The translations under genes were made by a program, and so were the position numbers. From positions 62,001 through 126,000 of the forward strand of contig FWXP01000006.1 in the NCBI GenBank assembly GCA_900176545.1: a stretch of DNA of 64,000 bases. Reading direction: 5' to 3'. Each line of letters starts with the position of its first letter. The first letter of the stretch is position 1. The notes beneath the pieces were generated by a model that did no database searches, was not told the origin of the DNA, and saw only the letters and a program-made list of their open reading frames with translations. This DNA is from Oscillospiraceae bacterium. Lineage in GTDB: Bacteria > Bacillota > Clostridia > Saccharofermentanales > Saccharofermentanaceae. Below are positions 15,282 to 23,360 of this stretch, one piece after another.

Positions 15282-17597
15282 TTATACCTTCGTGACAGTG
15301 CCGGAAGAACCGTCTACCGTGACCACATCACCGGTCCTTAAAACGGTCGTGGCATTACCGCATCCGACGACAGCGGGGATACCGAACTCTCTTGCTACGA
15401 TGGCAGCATGAGATAAAGGTGCTCCGATGTCGGTGACGACAGCCGCGACCTTCGGGAAGACAAGAGTCCATCCGATGTTGGTGGCCGTAGTTACAAGGAT
15501 ATCGCCCTGCTGAACCTGATCTATCTCATCTATACTTGCGATCACTCTGACAGTACCAGTGACCTGTCCTGCGGCTCCGGGGAAGCCTTTGACATCGGAT
15601 GCGGCAGAAGAGGTCTTCGTATCTTCGCAGTAGAAGTCCGATCTTCTGTTCGTATCTTCCGTCCATTTCTCGGGATCGAACCTTCCCAGGATGACGTTAG
15701 GGAAGGAAGGGTACTTAAGATACTCGGCATAGGTTGCCTTTCGCGCAGGGATGCCGGCAACAGCTTCGCCCTTCCCTTGAAGAAGATCGAACATCTCGAG
15801 ATAACTTAAGTAGAAGATGTCATCTCCCAAGCCGCTGAGCTCTCCTGCCTTGCGTATATATTCGCGGAATACGCTGAATATGACGACGCCCTTGGATCTT
15901 ATCTCTTCCCTGAAGTCGTTAGCGTGAGCAAAGCCCTTGAGCTGCTTGTCGATCCACTTTGACTTGGAAGGGTATTTCTCCTTGAATTCGGCAAGTGCTT
16001 CTTTGAACTTCCTGTGCTCATTTTCCTGCATCTCGTGAAGGTTTATCCCGCTCTTCCTGTGCTCCTCTATAAGGTTCTTGGGGAAGGTCGGATCTTCGTA
16101 GGGACGTGGAGCCATGAGCTCCATCTCGTCCGCCGATCTGTGGCCGCATATGCGGATATATTCTTCTTCGCTCAAAGTGCCGTCAATGACATCTTCGATG
16201 AGCAGCAGAGGCTTCATGGAATCAAGTATTCCGACACATCCTCCGCAGAGGCGGTTAGACATCTCTTCTCCGGCGATCTTAGTTATCTTTCCGCGGGTCA
16301 TGAAGAGCGGTACCATAGCAGTTCCCGAGGCAGCCATTATCGAGGATAGTCCGTCGTTAAGGTACGGCTGCAGCTTGTTATTCCAGTAAGAATACAGATC
16401 CGAACTGCTTCCTATGAGCTTTATCTCTTCTATAAGACCTCTCGAGATATCCGCCAGGTCTTCTACCATCTGAAGCTTCTGCTTCTTGGTAAGCTTCGAC
16501 TTCTCCTTGGGGAAGACAAGAGTCTTTACCTTACGAAGGAACGTCTTCTTGTCGAAAGGAGAGATCGGGATACGCGTTCCTTCAGGCACATTACCTACCA
16601 GATCCTTAAGGGACTCATATGCCTTTTCTTCCGTCCTGCCGAAAGCGACAAAAGCAGAGCACATAACGGATATGTTCATGTAGGGCTGACCGTATATGTT
16701 ATCGAGCCAGTCGGGCAGACCCAATACGTCGTTTATCTTCTCCAGGACACTGAATGTCATGGGGGATACGGGCTTCATGAAGATCTCGCCTACGTTGGTC
16801 CTTGTAAGGAGCTTGTAGCCTGACATACTGCCGTTGACGCGATAAGTAGAAGAGTCGATCCTTCGAAGTGTCGTTATGGGGCGCGCCTGAAGGATATATA
16901 CCTTGCCTTCCGATACTGCCCACTCGATATCCATAGGCATGCCGTAGGAGAGCCTTATCTTCCTGCAGGAAGACCACAAAGACTTCGCGAACTTTCTAAA
17001 CTCTGCATTTCCCTCGTAGCGGTACTTAACGGAATCCATGCTGAATACTTCCGCATTTTCTGCGCCTGATACCAGCTTCTCGCCTTCTCCCTTTACGTAG
17101 TTGCCTACCATCTTATCGTCTCTTCCGGTAAGGGGATCGGAGGTGAATAAGACGCCTGCGAACGTGGGCCTTACGAACCTCTGGATAACAACGGCGATAC
17201 CCTTATCCTCTTCGCCGAAGCTCTCCGTATATCCCTTTACTCTCTGAACGTCCTTGGAGGATATTACTTCCTCTACTGCCGACGGGATATCGTCAACTTT
17301 AACGTCGGTAATGGTCTCGTACTGACCTGCAAAGGATGCGTTCTCTCCGTCCTCGTTTATAGCAGAGGATCTGACTGCATATGTATATTCCGTGTTGAGG
17401 GCAGGGAGCAACTCGTGAAGCTCCCTGTCTGCATCTTCTTTGAGTTTTCCGTCGACGAAAGCCTCGCTAGTTATAACGTATCCTTCGGGGACATTGAGCT
17501 TAAGATCAGAGAGCATGTAAGCCAACGATCTTGCCTTGCCGCCCGTAAGAGGGAGCTTATCCTCCGGGATGTCCTTTAATCCGAATATGTACTTCAT
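15282..17597 (-). CDS. PEP synthase-like dikinase of the rifampin phosphotransferase (RPH) architecture
   Basis: A 771-residue enzyme. The N-terminal ATP-grasp pyruvate-phosphate-dikinase domain (LTGGKARSLAYML, VPEGYVITSEAF, YAVRSSAINEDG, SFAGQYET, DIEWAVSEGKVYILQARP) covers about residues 10-285. A long helical middle domain follows, and a C-terminal swivelling phosphohistidine domain has GAPLSHAAIVAREFGIPAVVG with the catalytic His near 730. The PEP/pyruvate TIM barrel of true PEP synthase is absent. This three-domain order is that of RPH, which phosphorylates rifamycins with ATP, but the substrate cannot be read from sequence. The ATG at 17597 is preferred over an overlapping GTG at 17606. 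It follows the TetR gene by one base, in one operon. Confidence 0.82.
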   Translation of the reverse strand: MKYIFGLKDIPEDKLPLTGGKARSLAYMLSDLKLNVPEGYVITSEAFVDGKLKEDADRELHELLPALNTEYTYAVRSSAINEDGENASFAGQYETITDVKVDDIPSAVEEVISSKDVQRVKGYTESFGEEDKGIAVVIQRFVRPTFAGVLFTSDPLTGRDDKMVGNYVKGEGEKLVSGAENAEVFSMDSVKYRYEGNAEFRKFAKSLWSSCRKIRLSYGMPMDIEWAVSEGKVYILQARPITTLRRIDSSTYRVNGSMSGYKLLTRTNVGEIFMKPVSPMTFSVLEKINDVLGLPDWLDNIYGQPYMNISVMCSAFVAFGRTEEKAYESLKDLVGNVPEGTRIPISPFDKKTFLRKVKTLVFPKEKSKLTKKQKLQMVEDLADISRGLIEEIKLIGSSSDLYSYWNNKLQPYLNDGLSSIMAASGTAMVPLFMTRGKITKIAGEEMSNRLCGGCVGILDSMKPLLLIEDVIDGTLSEEEYIRICGHRSADEMELMAPRPYEDPTFPKNLIEEHRKSGINLHEMQENEHRKFKEALAEFKEKYPSKSKWIDKQLKGFAHANDFREEIRSKGVVIFSVFREYIRKAGELSGLGDDIFYLSYLEMFDLLQGKGEAVAGIPARKATYAEYLKYPSFPNVILGRFDPEKWTEDTNRRSDFYCEDTKTSSAASDVKGFPGAAGQVTGTVRVIASIDEIDQVQQGDILVTTATNIGWTLVFPKVAAVVTDIGAPLSHAAIVAREFGIPAVVGCGNATTVLRTGDVVTVDGSSGTVTKV

Positions 17598-17598
17598 A

Positions 17599-18177
17599 TT
17601 ATTCACCGAGAAGAAGGTCTACGCGCATATCGATGACCTTACGAAGCTCCTCTTCGTTCTCCAGATCTATTCCAAAGTCTCTTTTTATATCTTCCTTCCT
17701 GAAGATCATCAGCTGCATCGTGGTGGAGAGCTCGTATGCGATGAGCCTGCACTCTTCTTCGGTCTTTCTTCCCGCATAGTGCTTCATGACATAAGGGGCA
17801 CTGAAAGACTCCTTTCCGAGGTCGCGCTTGAAGAGAACAAATCCTGTTATTGCTTTAGTGAAATTAAAGTGCGTAACAAGGCATCTTGCCACGACGAAAT
17901 GCATCCTCTTAAGAAGTTCCTTGGGAGGAAGATCCTCCTTCAGGATAGCTTCAACGTCTGCTTCCTTGAGGTAGTCCGAATAGATTTTCTGAAATGCGCC
18001 GTAGATAAGATCCTCTCTTGAGCCGAAGCAGTAGTTGATCATCGCGGGCTGTACTCCCGCTTCCTTCGCGATCTCCCTGGAAGTGACCTTCATGGGATCG
18101 TCCATACCTTCCATGAGACGGGCCGCCGCTTGCAGGAGCTTATCCTTGGTTATCTGTAATTTCTCTTCCTTGTTCAT
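17599..18177 (-). CDS. TetR family transcriptional regulator
   Basis: A 192-residue repressor with an N-terminal helix-turn-helix (residues about 10-55: KLLQAAARLMEG, TSREIAKEAGVQPAMINYCFGSREDL) and a helical ligand domain. It is the first gene of a two-gene operon with the RPH-like enzyme. A perfect 14-base palindrome lies 15 bases upstream of its start and is its probable operator, implying autoregulation and induction of the enzyme by a small ligand. Confidence 0.93.
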   Translation of the reverse strand: MNKEEKLQITKDKLLQAAARLMEGMDDPMKVTSREIAKEAGVQPAMINYCFGSREDLIYGAFQKIYSDYLKEADVEAILKEDLPPKELLKRMHFVVARCLVTHFNFTKAITGFVLFKRDLGKESFSAPYVMKHYAGRKTEEECRLIAYELSTTMQLMIFRKEDIKRDFGIDLENEEELRKVIDMRVDLLLGE

Positions 18178-18192
18178 CTTATCCTCACATTA

Positions 18193-18206
18193 TTGAACGC
18201 GTTCAA
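18193..18206. promoter_or_regulatory. TetR operator palindrome
   Basis: TTGAACGCGTTCAA is a perfect 14-base inverted repeat, with three more matched pairs further out on each side after one mismatch. It sits between the TetR start (18177) and the divergent hydrolase. TetR dimers bind palindromes of this size. Confidence 0.75.
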
Positions 18207-18249
18207 CAATAGAGTAACACAGCTCTTCTCGGAGGGCAACCGTATTCTG

Positions 18250-18278
18250 TTGCTAAAGGGTGAGAGGAATGATAGAAT
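18250..18278 (+). promoter_or_regulatory. Promoter of the alpha/beta hydrolase gene
   Basis: TTGCTA, 17 bases, TAGAAT. Just downstream, at 18284-18297, CAAACA-AA-TGTTTG forms a second inverted repeat near the predicted transcription start and may be an operator. Confidence 0.6.
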
Positions 18279-18312
18279 CGATGCAAACAAATGTTTGAAG
18301 ATGAGGGTAAAT

Positions 18313-19110
18313 ATGAGATACGGGATAATTGATTATGAGGTCACGGGAAGCGGAGAGCCCGTCCTTATCATTCACGGATGGGGTATAGACAGGACCACCA
18401 TGATGGGGGCTTTTGAGCCTGTCTTCGGCAGGGTAGACGGTTACAAGCGCTACTATATCGATCTTCCGGGAATGGGCAGGTCCGAACACGGTGATGTGAA
18501 AAACTCGGATGACATGCTCGAGTTGCTCTATGATTTCGCAACGAAAGTCATCGGCGAAAGCTTCATGATCATCGGTCAGTCATACGGCGGACTGCTCGTC
18601 AGGGGATTTGTAAATAAGTATCCTGAGCTCATAAAGAAGATCATCCTCCTTTGTCCGTGCATCATCCCGGGTGACAGGAAGGGCAGGGTCGAACCTCTTA
18701 CGGTACTTGAGCGTGACGAAGAACTGTTGGATTCTCTTACTCGTGAAGAATACGATAACTTTACTCTCATGAATGTCCTTCTTACCAAGGATGTATGGGA
18801 GCGCTATAAGGCACACCTGCTTCCTGCTCTTCAGAGGGCAGACTGGGATTTTCTTAGTAATGTTCTCGAAGGAAGCTTCTCGTTCGATGTCGATGAGCTT
18901 GATAAGCCATGTGAGATCCCGACATTGATCATCGCGGGCAAGCAGGATTCTATAGTCGGCTACAGAGATCAGTTTGACCTTATGGAGAAGTATATCAACT
19001 CGACTTATTGTGCAGTGGACAGAGCAGGACATAATCTTCAGATCGAACAGCCTGAGATCTTCGAGGATATAGTCGAGAGTTGGCTTAAGGAACATAAAGA
19101 TCGGGGCTGA
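18313..19110 (+). CDS. Alpha/beta hydrolase
   Basis: A 265-residue cytosolic hydrolase. The nucleophile elbow is GQSYGG, the acid is in GKQDSIV, and the catalytic His is in RAGHNLQIEQP; an oxyanion motif HGWG lies near residue 21. The start at 18313 (MRYGIIDYEV) is chosen because GAGGG lies just upstream and because in-frame starts further upstream would run through the promoter and operator. It is divergent from the TetR/RPH-like operon. Esterase, lactonase or haloperoxidase-type activity is possible. Confidence 0.87.
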   Translation: MRYGIIDYEVTGSGEPVLIIHGWGIDRTTMMGAFEPVFGRVDGYKRYYIDLPGMGRSEHGDVKNSDDMLELLYDFATKVIGESFMIIGQSYGGLLVRGFVNKYPELIKKIILLCPCIIPGDRKGRVEPLTVLERDEELLDSLTREEYDNFTLMNVLLTKDVWERYKAHLLPALQRADWDFLSNVLEGSFSFDVDELDKPCEIPTLIIAGKQDSIVGYRDQFDLMEKYINSTYCAVDRAGHNLQIEQPEIFEDIVESWLKEHKDRG

Positions 19111-19288
19111 AGTCCCCCCCGACAAATTGCATATCGTGCCCCTGTAAATACTTGAATCTACTAATGGTTGATTGTCCGATAACTCCTGCATTGCTAGACT
19201 TTATGACATGAGACTTATCATTATTCTTTCGGACAAGAATCATGATCTTATGATGATTAGAATCTAAAGAAAAACTCGGGGGACAGAT

Positions 19289-20392
19289 ATGAAAGGTATC
19301 ATCAGAAAGTCGGCTGCAGTATTGCTCACATCCGTATTTTTATTCTCGGCGGTGAGCTGCCATAAGGCGCCCGGCAAATATAAGATAGAAGATATCACTT
19401 TAGGTGATAACGGCAAGTGGATCAACGAGGATCCTTACTACGAAGAACTCATAAAGACATTAAACCTGGAAGGATATAACACATCATCCTGCAGAGGATG
19501 CTATCTTGTGGCAACGGATGAGGATGTTCTCTTCCTTTACTGCGAAGATGCATACGAGATCGACGGCTCGACTTCGGTCAGCCAGTATACGACATTCGAT
19601 ATAGCATCCAGCTCCAAGACATTTACCGCGGTAGCGACTCTGCAGCTTGTCGAGCAAGGTAAGCTCAGCCTTGATGATACTCTCGATAAATTCTTTCCCG
19701 AGTATTCGGCAGGAGCGAATGTCACCATCTATAACCTGCTTCATATGCAGTCGGGTATACCTGATTATCTGAACGATCCTGATGTATTCTGGGGATTTGA
19801 AGACAGCTGGGACGGTAAGGAGGATTTTTTCTGTGACCGTATCTCGGATGAGGAATTCCTTGATGCGCTCTATAACACGGAATTGATGTTCGAGCCCGGT
19901 TCCATGATGTTATATTGCAACACCAATTACCATCTCCTTGCCATGATCGTGGAGATCGCATCAGGTATGTCATTTGACGAATATCTTCAGGTGAATATCT
20001 TCGACCCCTGCGGCATGGCTCATACCACTTCTATGGTAGCGGGTAATGAGACAAGTGCACCCGTAAATTTCGGCACTGCACATGATGCGGGAATGACTGA
20101 TGAATTCGGACATTCGATGCAGCCGAATCAGGAGAGAGGAGACGGCGGTATCCATACATGTGTTGCGGATATGCTGGCCTTTGACAGGGCTCTCTTCGGA
20201 GGACAGCTCCTTAATAAGAAGTCCCTTGAGACACTGACTGCATTCGATATGGGATATGCATGCGGACTGATGCCTTACGGAGGTAACGGATATCAGCACG
20301 ACGGACACGGATTCGCATACAGTGCGAGCAATAAGATCGTGCCGACGGAAAACTACGGCTACGTATACGTGATCATCCTGGAGCATAACTGA
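19289..20392 (+). CDS. Beta-lactamase-fold (S12) serine hydrolase lipoprotein
   Basis: A 367-residue surface enzyme. A signal peptide ends at Cys24 (FSAVSC, a slightly atypical lipobox). The active site has Ser107-x-x-Lys110 (SSSK), a CNTNY block in place of the usual YSN, and an HDG block near the C-terminus. Family members are DD-peptidases, esterases or D-amino-acid amidases, not necessarily beta-lactamases. It is a clear paralogue of the protein at 31409-32686 (shared FFPEYS, LLHMQSGIPDYLN) but ends about 60 residues earlier, lacking the last helices and the membrane tail. Confidence 0.87.
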   Translation: MKGIIRKSAAVLLTSVFLFSAVSCHKAPGKYKIEDITLGDNGKWINEDPYYEELIKTLNLEGYNTSSCRGCYLVATDEDVLFLYCEDAYEIDGSTSVSQYTTFDIASSSKTFTAVATLQLVEQGKLSLDDTLDKFFPEYSAGANVTIYNLLHMQSGIPDYLNDPDVFWGFEDSWDGKEDFFCDRISDEEFLDALYNTELMFEPGSMMLYCNTNYHLLAMIVEIASGMSFDEYLQVNIFDPCGMAHTTSMVAGNETSAPVNFGTAHDAGMTDEFGHSMQPNQERGDGGIHTCVADMLAFDRALFGGQLLNKKSLETLTAFDMGYACGLMPYGGNGYQHDGHGFAYSASNKIVPTENYGYVYVIILEHN

Positions 20393-20422
20393 GGGCAAAA
20401 ACGATCCGACTATCATCAATGC

Positions 20423-20428
20423 TATAAT
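20423..20428 (+). promoter_or_regulatory. -10 box for the cupin operon
   Basis: TATAAT (GCTATAATC) lies 40 bases before the cupin start. Two AGGAG-like sites follow. Confidence 0.5.
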
Positions 20429-20462
20429 CTTAGGAGGACTAAGGTTAGGAGCATGAGTTTAT

Positions 20463-20804
20463 ATGGAAGCATTTCCCGATTTCATGAAGGCGTCTTTGAA
20501 CCACATAGACAGCTCTCAGCAGAATACGCCTGATATCGATGGATATTACTACGAAGGTAAGGACGGAAGTCAGATCTGTTTCTGGACCTATCTTGCCGAC
20601 AGGGAGTCTAAGGAGAACGTTCACGGATTCGATGAATATGTTCTCTGTGTAGAAGGCGAGTATGTAGAGATTTTCAACGGCGTAGAGCATGTTCTTCATA
20701 AGGGCGATGAGCTTCTTGTTCCTAAGGGCGTCCCGCATCACGGAAGAGTTACCAAAGGCACCAGGACGATACATGCCTTCGGAGGAAAGAGGATAACTGC
20801 ATGA
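20463..20804 (+). CDS. Cupin domain protein
   Basis: A 113-residue single-domain cupin. Residues 48-100 hold the conserved beta-barrel motifs: HGFDEYVLCVEGE, then KGDELLVPKGVPHHG with the metal-binding histidines. It may be a metal-dependent sugar-binding or isomerase-like protein; function unknown. Its stop overlaps the next start (ATGA), so it is coupled to the methyltransferase. A 26-codon out-of-frame ATG at 20453 competes for the same ribosome site. Confidence 0.85.
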   Translation: MEAFPDFMKASLNHIDSSQQNTPDIDGYYYEGKDGSQICFWTYLADRESKENVHGFDEYVLCVEGEYVEIFNGVEHVLHKGDELLVPKGVPHHGRVTKGTRTIHAFGGKRITA

Positions 20805-21427
20805 GTAATCCCTGGGAAGAGATAAGATTAGACGACTATGAGAACCACATGAGCCTGGGATCCGTAGCGCAGCTTCAGGCCATGAATTCGATCATGAAGG
20901 ATCAGTTCGAAGACTATCCCGTAACGTCCGCGATGGTCCTGGGAGTCGCAGGCGGCAACGGCCTGGAGCATGTAAGAAAAGATAAATACACTTCGGTCTA
21001 CGGTGTTGATATCAACAGCGATTATCTGCGCGTTGCAGCTGAAAGATTCTCTGAACTTAAAGGTGTTCTTAAGTGTATCAAGGCAGACATAATAAATGAG
21101 ACCGATAAGCTTCCCGAAGCACAGCTGGTCATAGCGAATCTCCTTATCGAATACATTGGTTACGATGCATTTGGGAAGGTCATAAGTCATGTATCTCCCG
21201 AGTATGTATCCTGTGTTATACAGATCAATACGGATGAAGCACAGTGGGTATCCGATTCACCTTATCTTCATGCTTTCGACAGGCTCGATGAAGTTCATTA
21301 TCAGATGAGCAAAGAGGAGCTTACATCCGCCATGGAAGATATAGGATATACTCTTATATCGGAGGCGCTTACGCCACTGCCTAACGGTAAGGCACTTCAG
21401 AGATTAGACTATGAGAAGGGATCATGA
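20801..21427 (+). CDS. Class I SAM-dependent methyltransferase
   Basis: A 208-residue enzyme. Motif I VLGVAGGNGLEHV (near 48), the acidic loop YGVDINSDYL and KADIINE, then AQLVIANLLIEYIG identify a Rossmann methyltransferase. A QINTDEAQWV segment follows, as in small-molecule methyltransferases. It is translationally coupled to the cupin gene before it and to the membrane protein gene after it by four-base overlaps, giving a three-gene operon. Substrate unknown. Confidence 0.85.
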   Translation: MSNPWEEIRLDDYENHMSLGSVAQLQAMNSIMKDQFEDYPVTSAMVLGVAGGNGLEHVRKDKYTSVYGVDINSDYLRVAAERFSELKGVLKCIKADIINETDKLPEAQLVIANLLIEYIGYDAFGKVISHVSPEYVSCVIQINTDEAQWVSDSPYLHAFDRLDEVHYQMSKEELTSAMEDIGYTLISEALTPLPNGKALQRLDYEKGS

Positions 21428-22158
21428 GCAGACGTAAAGTTCAAGATAGAGAACGTAAGGCAAGAGAGAAGAAAAAGGCTGAAGCTAAGAAGAGAACTCC
21501 CGACGGTATTCTCATCTTTCTTGTTATCTGTCTTGCGATAGGAGGACTTATATACACGGAGAAAGATCCTCTTGTCGGTCTTGCCGTGTTCATGTCGGCC
21601 GGGATCCTGATGATCCCTAATGCTATCTTAAAGCTTCGCAAGGACAGCAAAGTCAAGAAGTATAACCGCACGGTAAATGATCTTATCAGGTGTGGAGATC
21701 TGACGAAGATAGAAGACGATACGCCGTACAGGAAGAAGATAATATGGGGAGTCTTCCGCGAAGGATTTCTTAATGTCGCCGCTTTTATGCTGATGTATGG
21801 TTTTGCCGTTACGATGTATTACCTTAAGGGTAACTATGCCCTTATGTCGAGAGACCGAGGTGTCGGGATGTTCTGTCTTGTCATCGCTATATTGCTGTTC
21901 TCTCCACTCCTTGCTTATAGCGGCGGATTCACTATTGCAAGGCTCATATGTGCTATCCGGAGAGACTATATCGTGTGTCGCGGGACCATTGCACGGGCAA
22001 GCGGAATGGATGAGAAATTGTATATCAAATGCAATCCCGTAAACTTCAAGTTCGACTATTGCAGAGGTGTAGGCGTGAATCCCAAGACTCTTACGAATAA
22101 GGAGGCGGTAATAGTCTTCTGTCACGACGAGATATACGTTATGGAGTGTGAGGAGTAA
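21424..22158 (+). CDS. Membrane protein of unknown function
   Basis: A 244-residue protein I do not recognise. The first 27 residues are almost entirely basic and helical (RRKVQDRERKAREKKKAEAKKR). Four hydrophobic segments follow, near residues 29-46, 52-70, 118-138 and 150-178, and a soluble C-terminal domain of about 60 residues contains three cysteines. It is the last gene of the cupin-methyltransferase operon and converges on the GNAT gene with a 20-base overlap. Confidence 0.7.
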   Translation: MSRRKVQDRERKAREKKKAEAKKRTPDGILIFLVICLAIGGLIYTEKDPLVGLAVFMSAGILMIPNAILKLRKDSKVKKYNRTVNDLIRCGDLTKIEDDTPYRKKIIWGVFREGFLNVAAFMLMYGFAVTMYYLKGNYALMSRDRGVGMFCLVIAILLFSPLLAYSGGFTIARLICAIRRDYIVCRGTIARASGMDEKLYIKCNPVNFKFDYCRGVGVNPKTLTNKEAVIVFCHDEIYVMECEE

Positions 22159-22627
22159 GATCCAGTCTCATGTCTGTATAGTGAAGATGCTTCTCTTTGA
22201 AGCCGACCTTCTCATACACATGGTAACCGTCTCCCGTAGCAAGAAGATCGATACGTGAGAGCTTAAGCTCCTTTCCGCAGGAGATAAGATCGTTCATGAG
22301 ATGAGTACAGATGCCCTTGCCCCTATATGCCTCTTCCGTAAATACGCTCATGACTTCTCCGCACAGACCGTTAGGCATGGAGGGGTTGGCTGGTTTCTCA
22401 GTGATAAGAAGATAAGCCGTGGCTACGATCCTGCCTTCTGCTCTTGCAACGAATGCTATAAGGTGATCACCGAGCTCTCTCTTGTAATATCCCGGGAGAT
22501 GCTCTCTCATTGCTCTCTCATCATCTTTCGACAGCTCGCCTAAGTCATCGTACATGTACGCTATACGAAGCCTTACGAGTTCGTCTATGTCGTTCTTATT
22601 TGCAGTATCGTAGATAACCTGTTCCAT
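22139..22627 (-). CDS. GNAT family N-acetyltransferase
   Basis: A 162-residue acetyltransferase. The acetyl-CoA loop is VFTEEAYRGKGICTHLM, preceded by the strand GRIVATAYLLI and followed by LLATGDGYHVYEKVGF. The start at 22627 (MEQVIYDTA) is needed for the first beta strand. A TACAAT box ends only six bases before it and no ribosome site fits, so the mRNA is probably leaderless. Substrate unknown. Confidence 0.88.
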   Translation of the reverse strand: MEQVIYDTANKNDIDELVRLRIAYMYDDLGELSKDDERAMREHLPGYYKRELGDHLIAFVARAEGRIVATAYLLITEKPANPSMPNGLCGEVMSVFTEEAYRGKGICTHLMNDLISCGKELKLSRIDLLATGDGYHVYEKVGFKEKHLHYTDMRLDLTPHTP

Positions 22628-22663
22628 GCCACTATTGTAGCACAATTAAAGTTTCCTATAAAA

Positions 22664-22704
22664 GAACGAATGTTCTTGACTTGTGCATATCGAAATGCTT
22701 TAAT
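22664..22704 (+). promoter_or_regulatory. Promoter with adjacent LexA/SOS-box-like palindrome
   Basis: GAACGAATGTTC (22664-22675) fits the Gram-positive LexA consensus GAACnnnnGTTC, and its arms extend to AAGAAC/GTTCTT. It abuts a good promoter: TTGACT (22676-22681), 17 bases, TTTAAT (22699-22704), reading toward the GNAT gene at 22751. A 12-base consensus with eight fixed positions is expected about once per 65 kb by chance, so the SOS assignment is tentative; the promoter is firmer. Confidence 0.5.
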
Positions 22705-22750
22705 GAGATAGTACGGATCCGATCGATATTTAGTATCTGTGGAGGCTTAT

Positions 22751-23320
22751 ATGAGTAACGTTTACGATAACTGTCCCGTATTAGAGAATGACAGGTTCCT
22801 TCTTAGATTTATCGAAGAAACCGATATGGAAGATCTTCTCAAGGTATACAGCGATAAGAATGCTCTTCCTTTCTTCAACAGCGATAACTGCGACGGAGAT
22901 AATTTCTACTATCCTACGATCGAGAGGATGAAGTCTGCATACGATTTCTGGGTCTACTCATATCGCGAGAAATGGTTCGTCAGATGGTCGATAATCGACA
23001 AGGCAACGAACAATGTCATTGGTACCATAGAGCTCTTCAAGAGGATATCGGAAGATGAGACTAACGGTATGGGAACGCTTCGATTAGATGTTCGAAGTGA
23101 CTACGAGAAAGAAGACAGCCTTAAGAGCATCCTCGGACTTATCGTGTCCAATGGTTACGAACTGTTCGATACCGATACGATCCTTACCAAGATCCCCAAC
23201 TATGCCATTGAGCGTATGGCTGCTGCTGAGAGTCTCGGCTTTACGAAGAGAGACATAGTCCTGTATGGCGATAAGGGTGAAGGATATACCGGTTACTGGA
23301 CTGTCAGTCGTGCGGAATAA
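22751..23320 (+). CDS. GNAT family N-acetyltransferase (RimJ/RimL-like)
   Basis: A 189-residue protein of the RimJ/RimL type: LENDRFLLRFIEETDMEDLLKVY at the start, IGTIELFKR in the central strand, RLDVRSDYEKEDSL in the CoA-loop position and MAAAESLGF at the end. The CoA loop lacks the usual R/QxxGxG/A, so activity is uncertain. The start at 22751 has GGAGG five bases upstream; the GTG at 22739 is rejected. Confidence 0.75.
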   Translation: MSNVYDNCPVLENDRFLLRFIEETDMEDLLKVYSDKNALPFFNSDNCDGDNFYYPTIERMKSAYDFWVYSYREKWFVRWSIIDKATNNVIGTIELFKRISEDETNGMGTLRLDVRSDYEKEDSLKSILGLIVSNGYELFDTDTILTKIPNYAIERMAAAESLGFTKRDIVLYGDKGEGYTGYWTVSRAE

Positions 23321-23347
23321 TGCCACATATGGATAGTAGCCGGATGT

Positions 23348-23353
23348 TATAAT
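23348..23353 (+). promoter_or_regulatory. -10 box seven bases before a start codon
   Basis: TATAAT followed by CCTTAGT and the ATG at 23361, with no ribosome site between; a leaderless transcript is implied. Confidence 0.55.
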
Positions 23354-23360
23354 CCTTAGT

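Noticed and set aside
15282-17606. Calling the enzyme phosphoenolpyruvate synthase
   Set aside because: The C-terminal PEP/pyruvate-binding barrel is missing; the order of domains is that of rifampin phosphotransferase-like enzymes.
18193-18312. Longer N-terminus for the alpha/beta hydrolase starting at TTG 18193
   Set aside because: It would start inside the operator and cross the promoter; the fold begins at the ATG at 18313.
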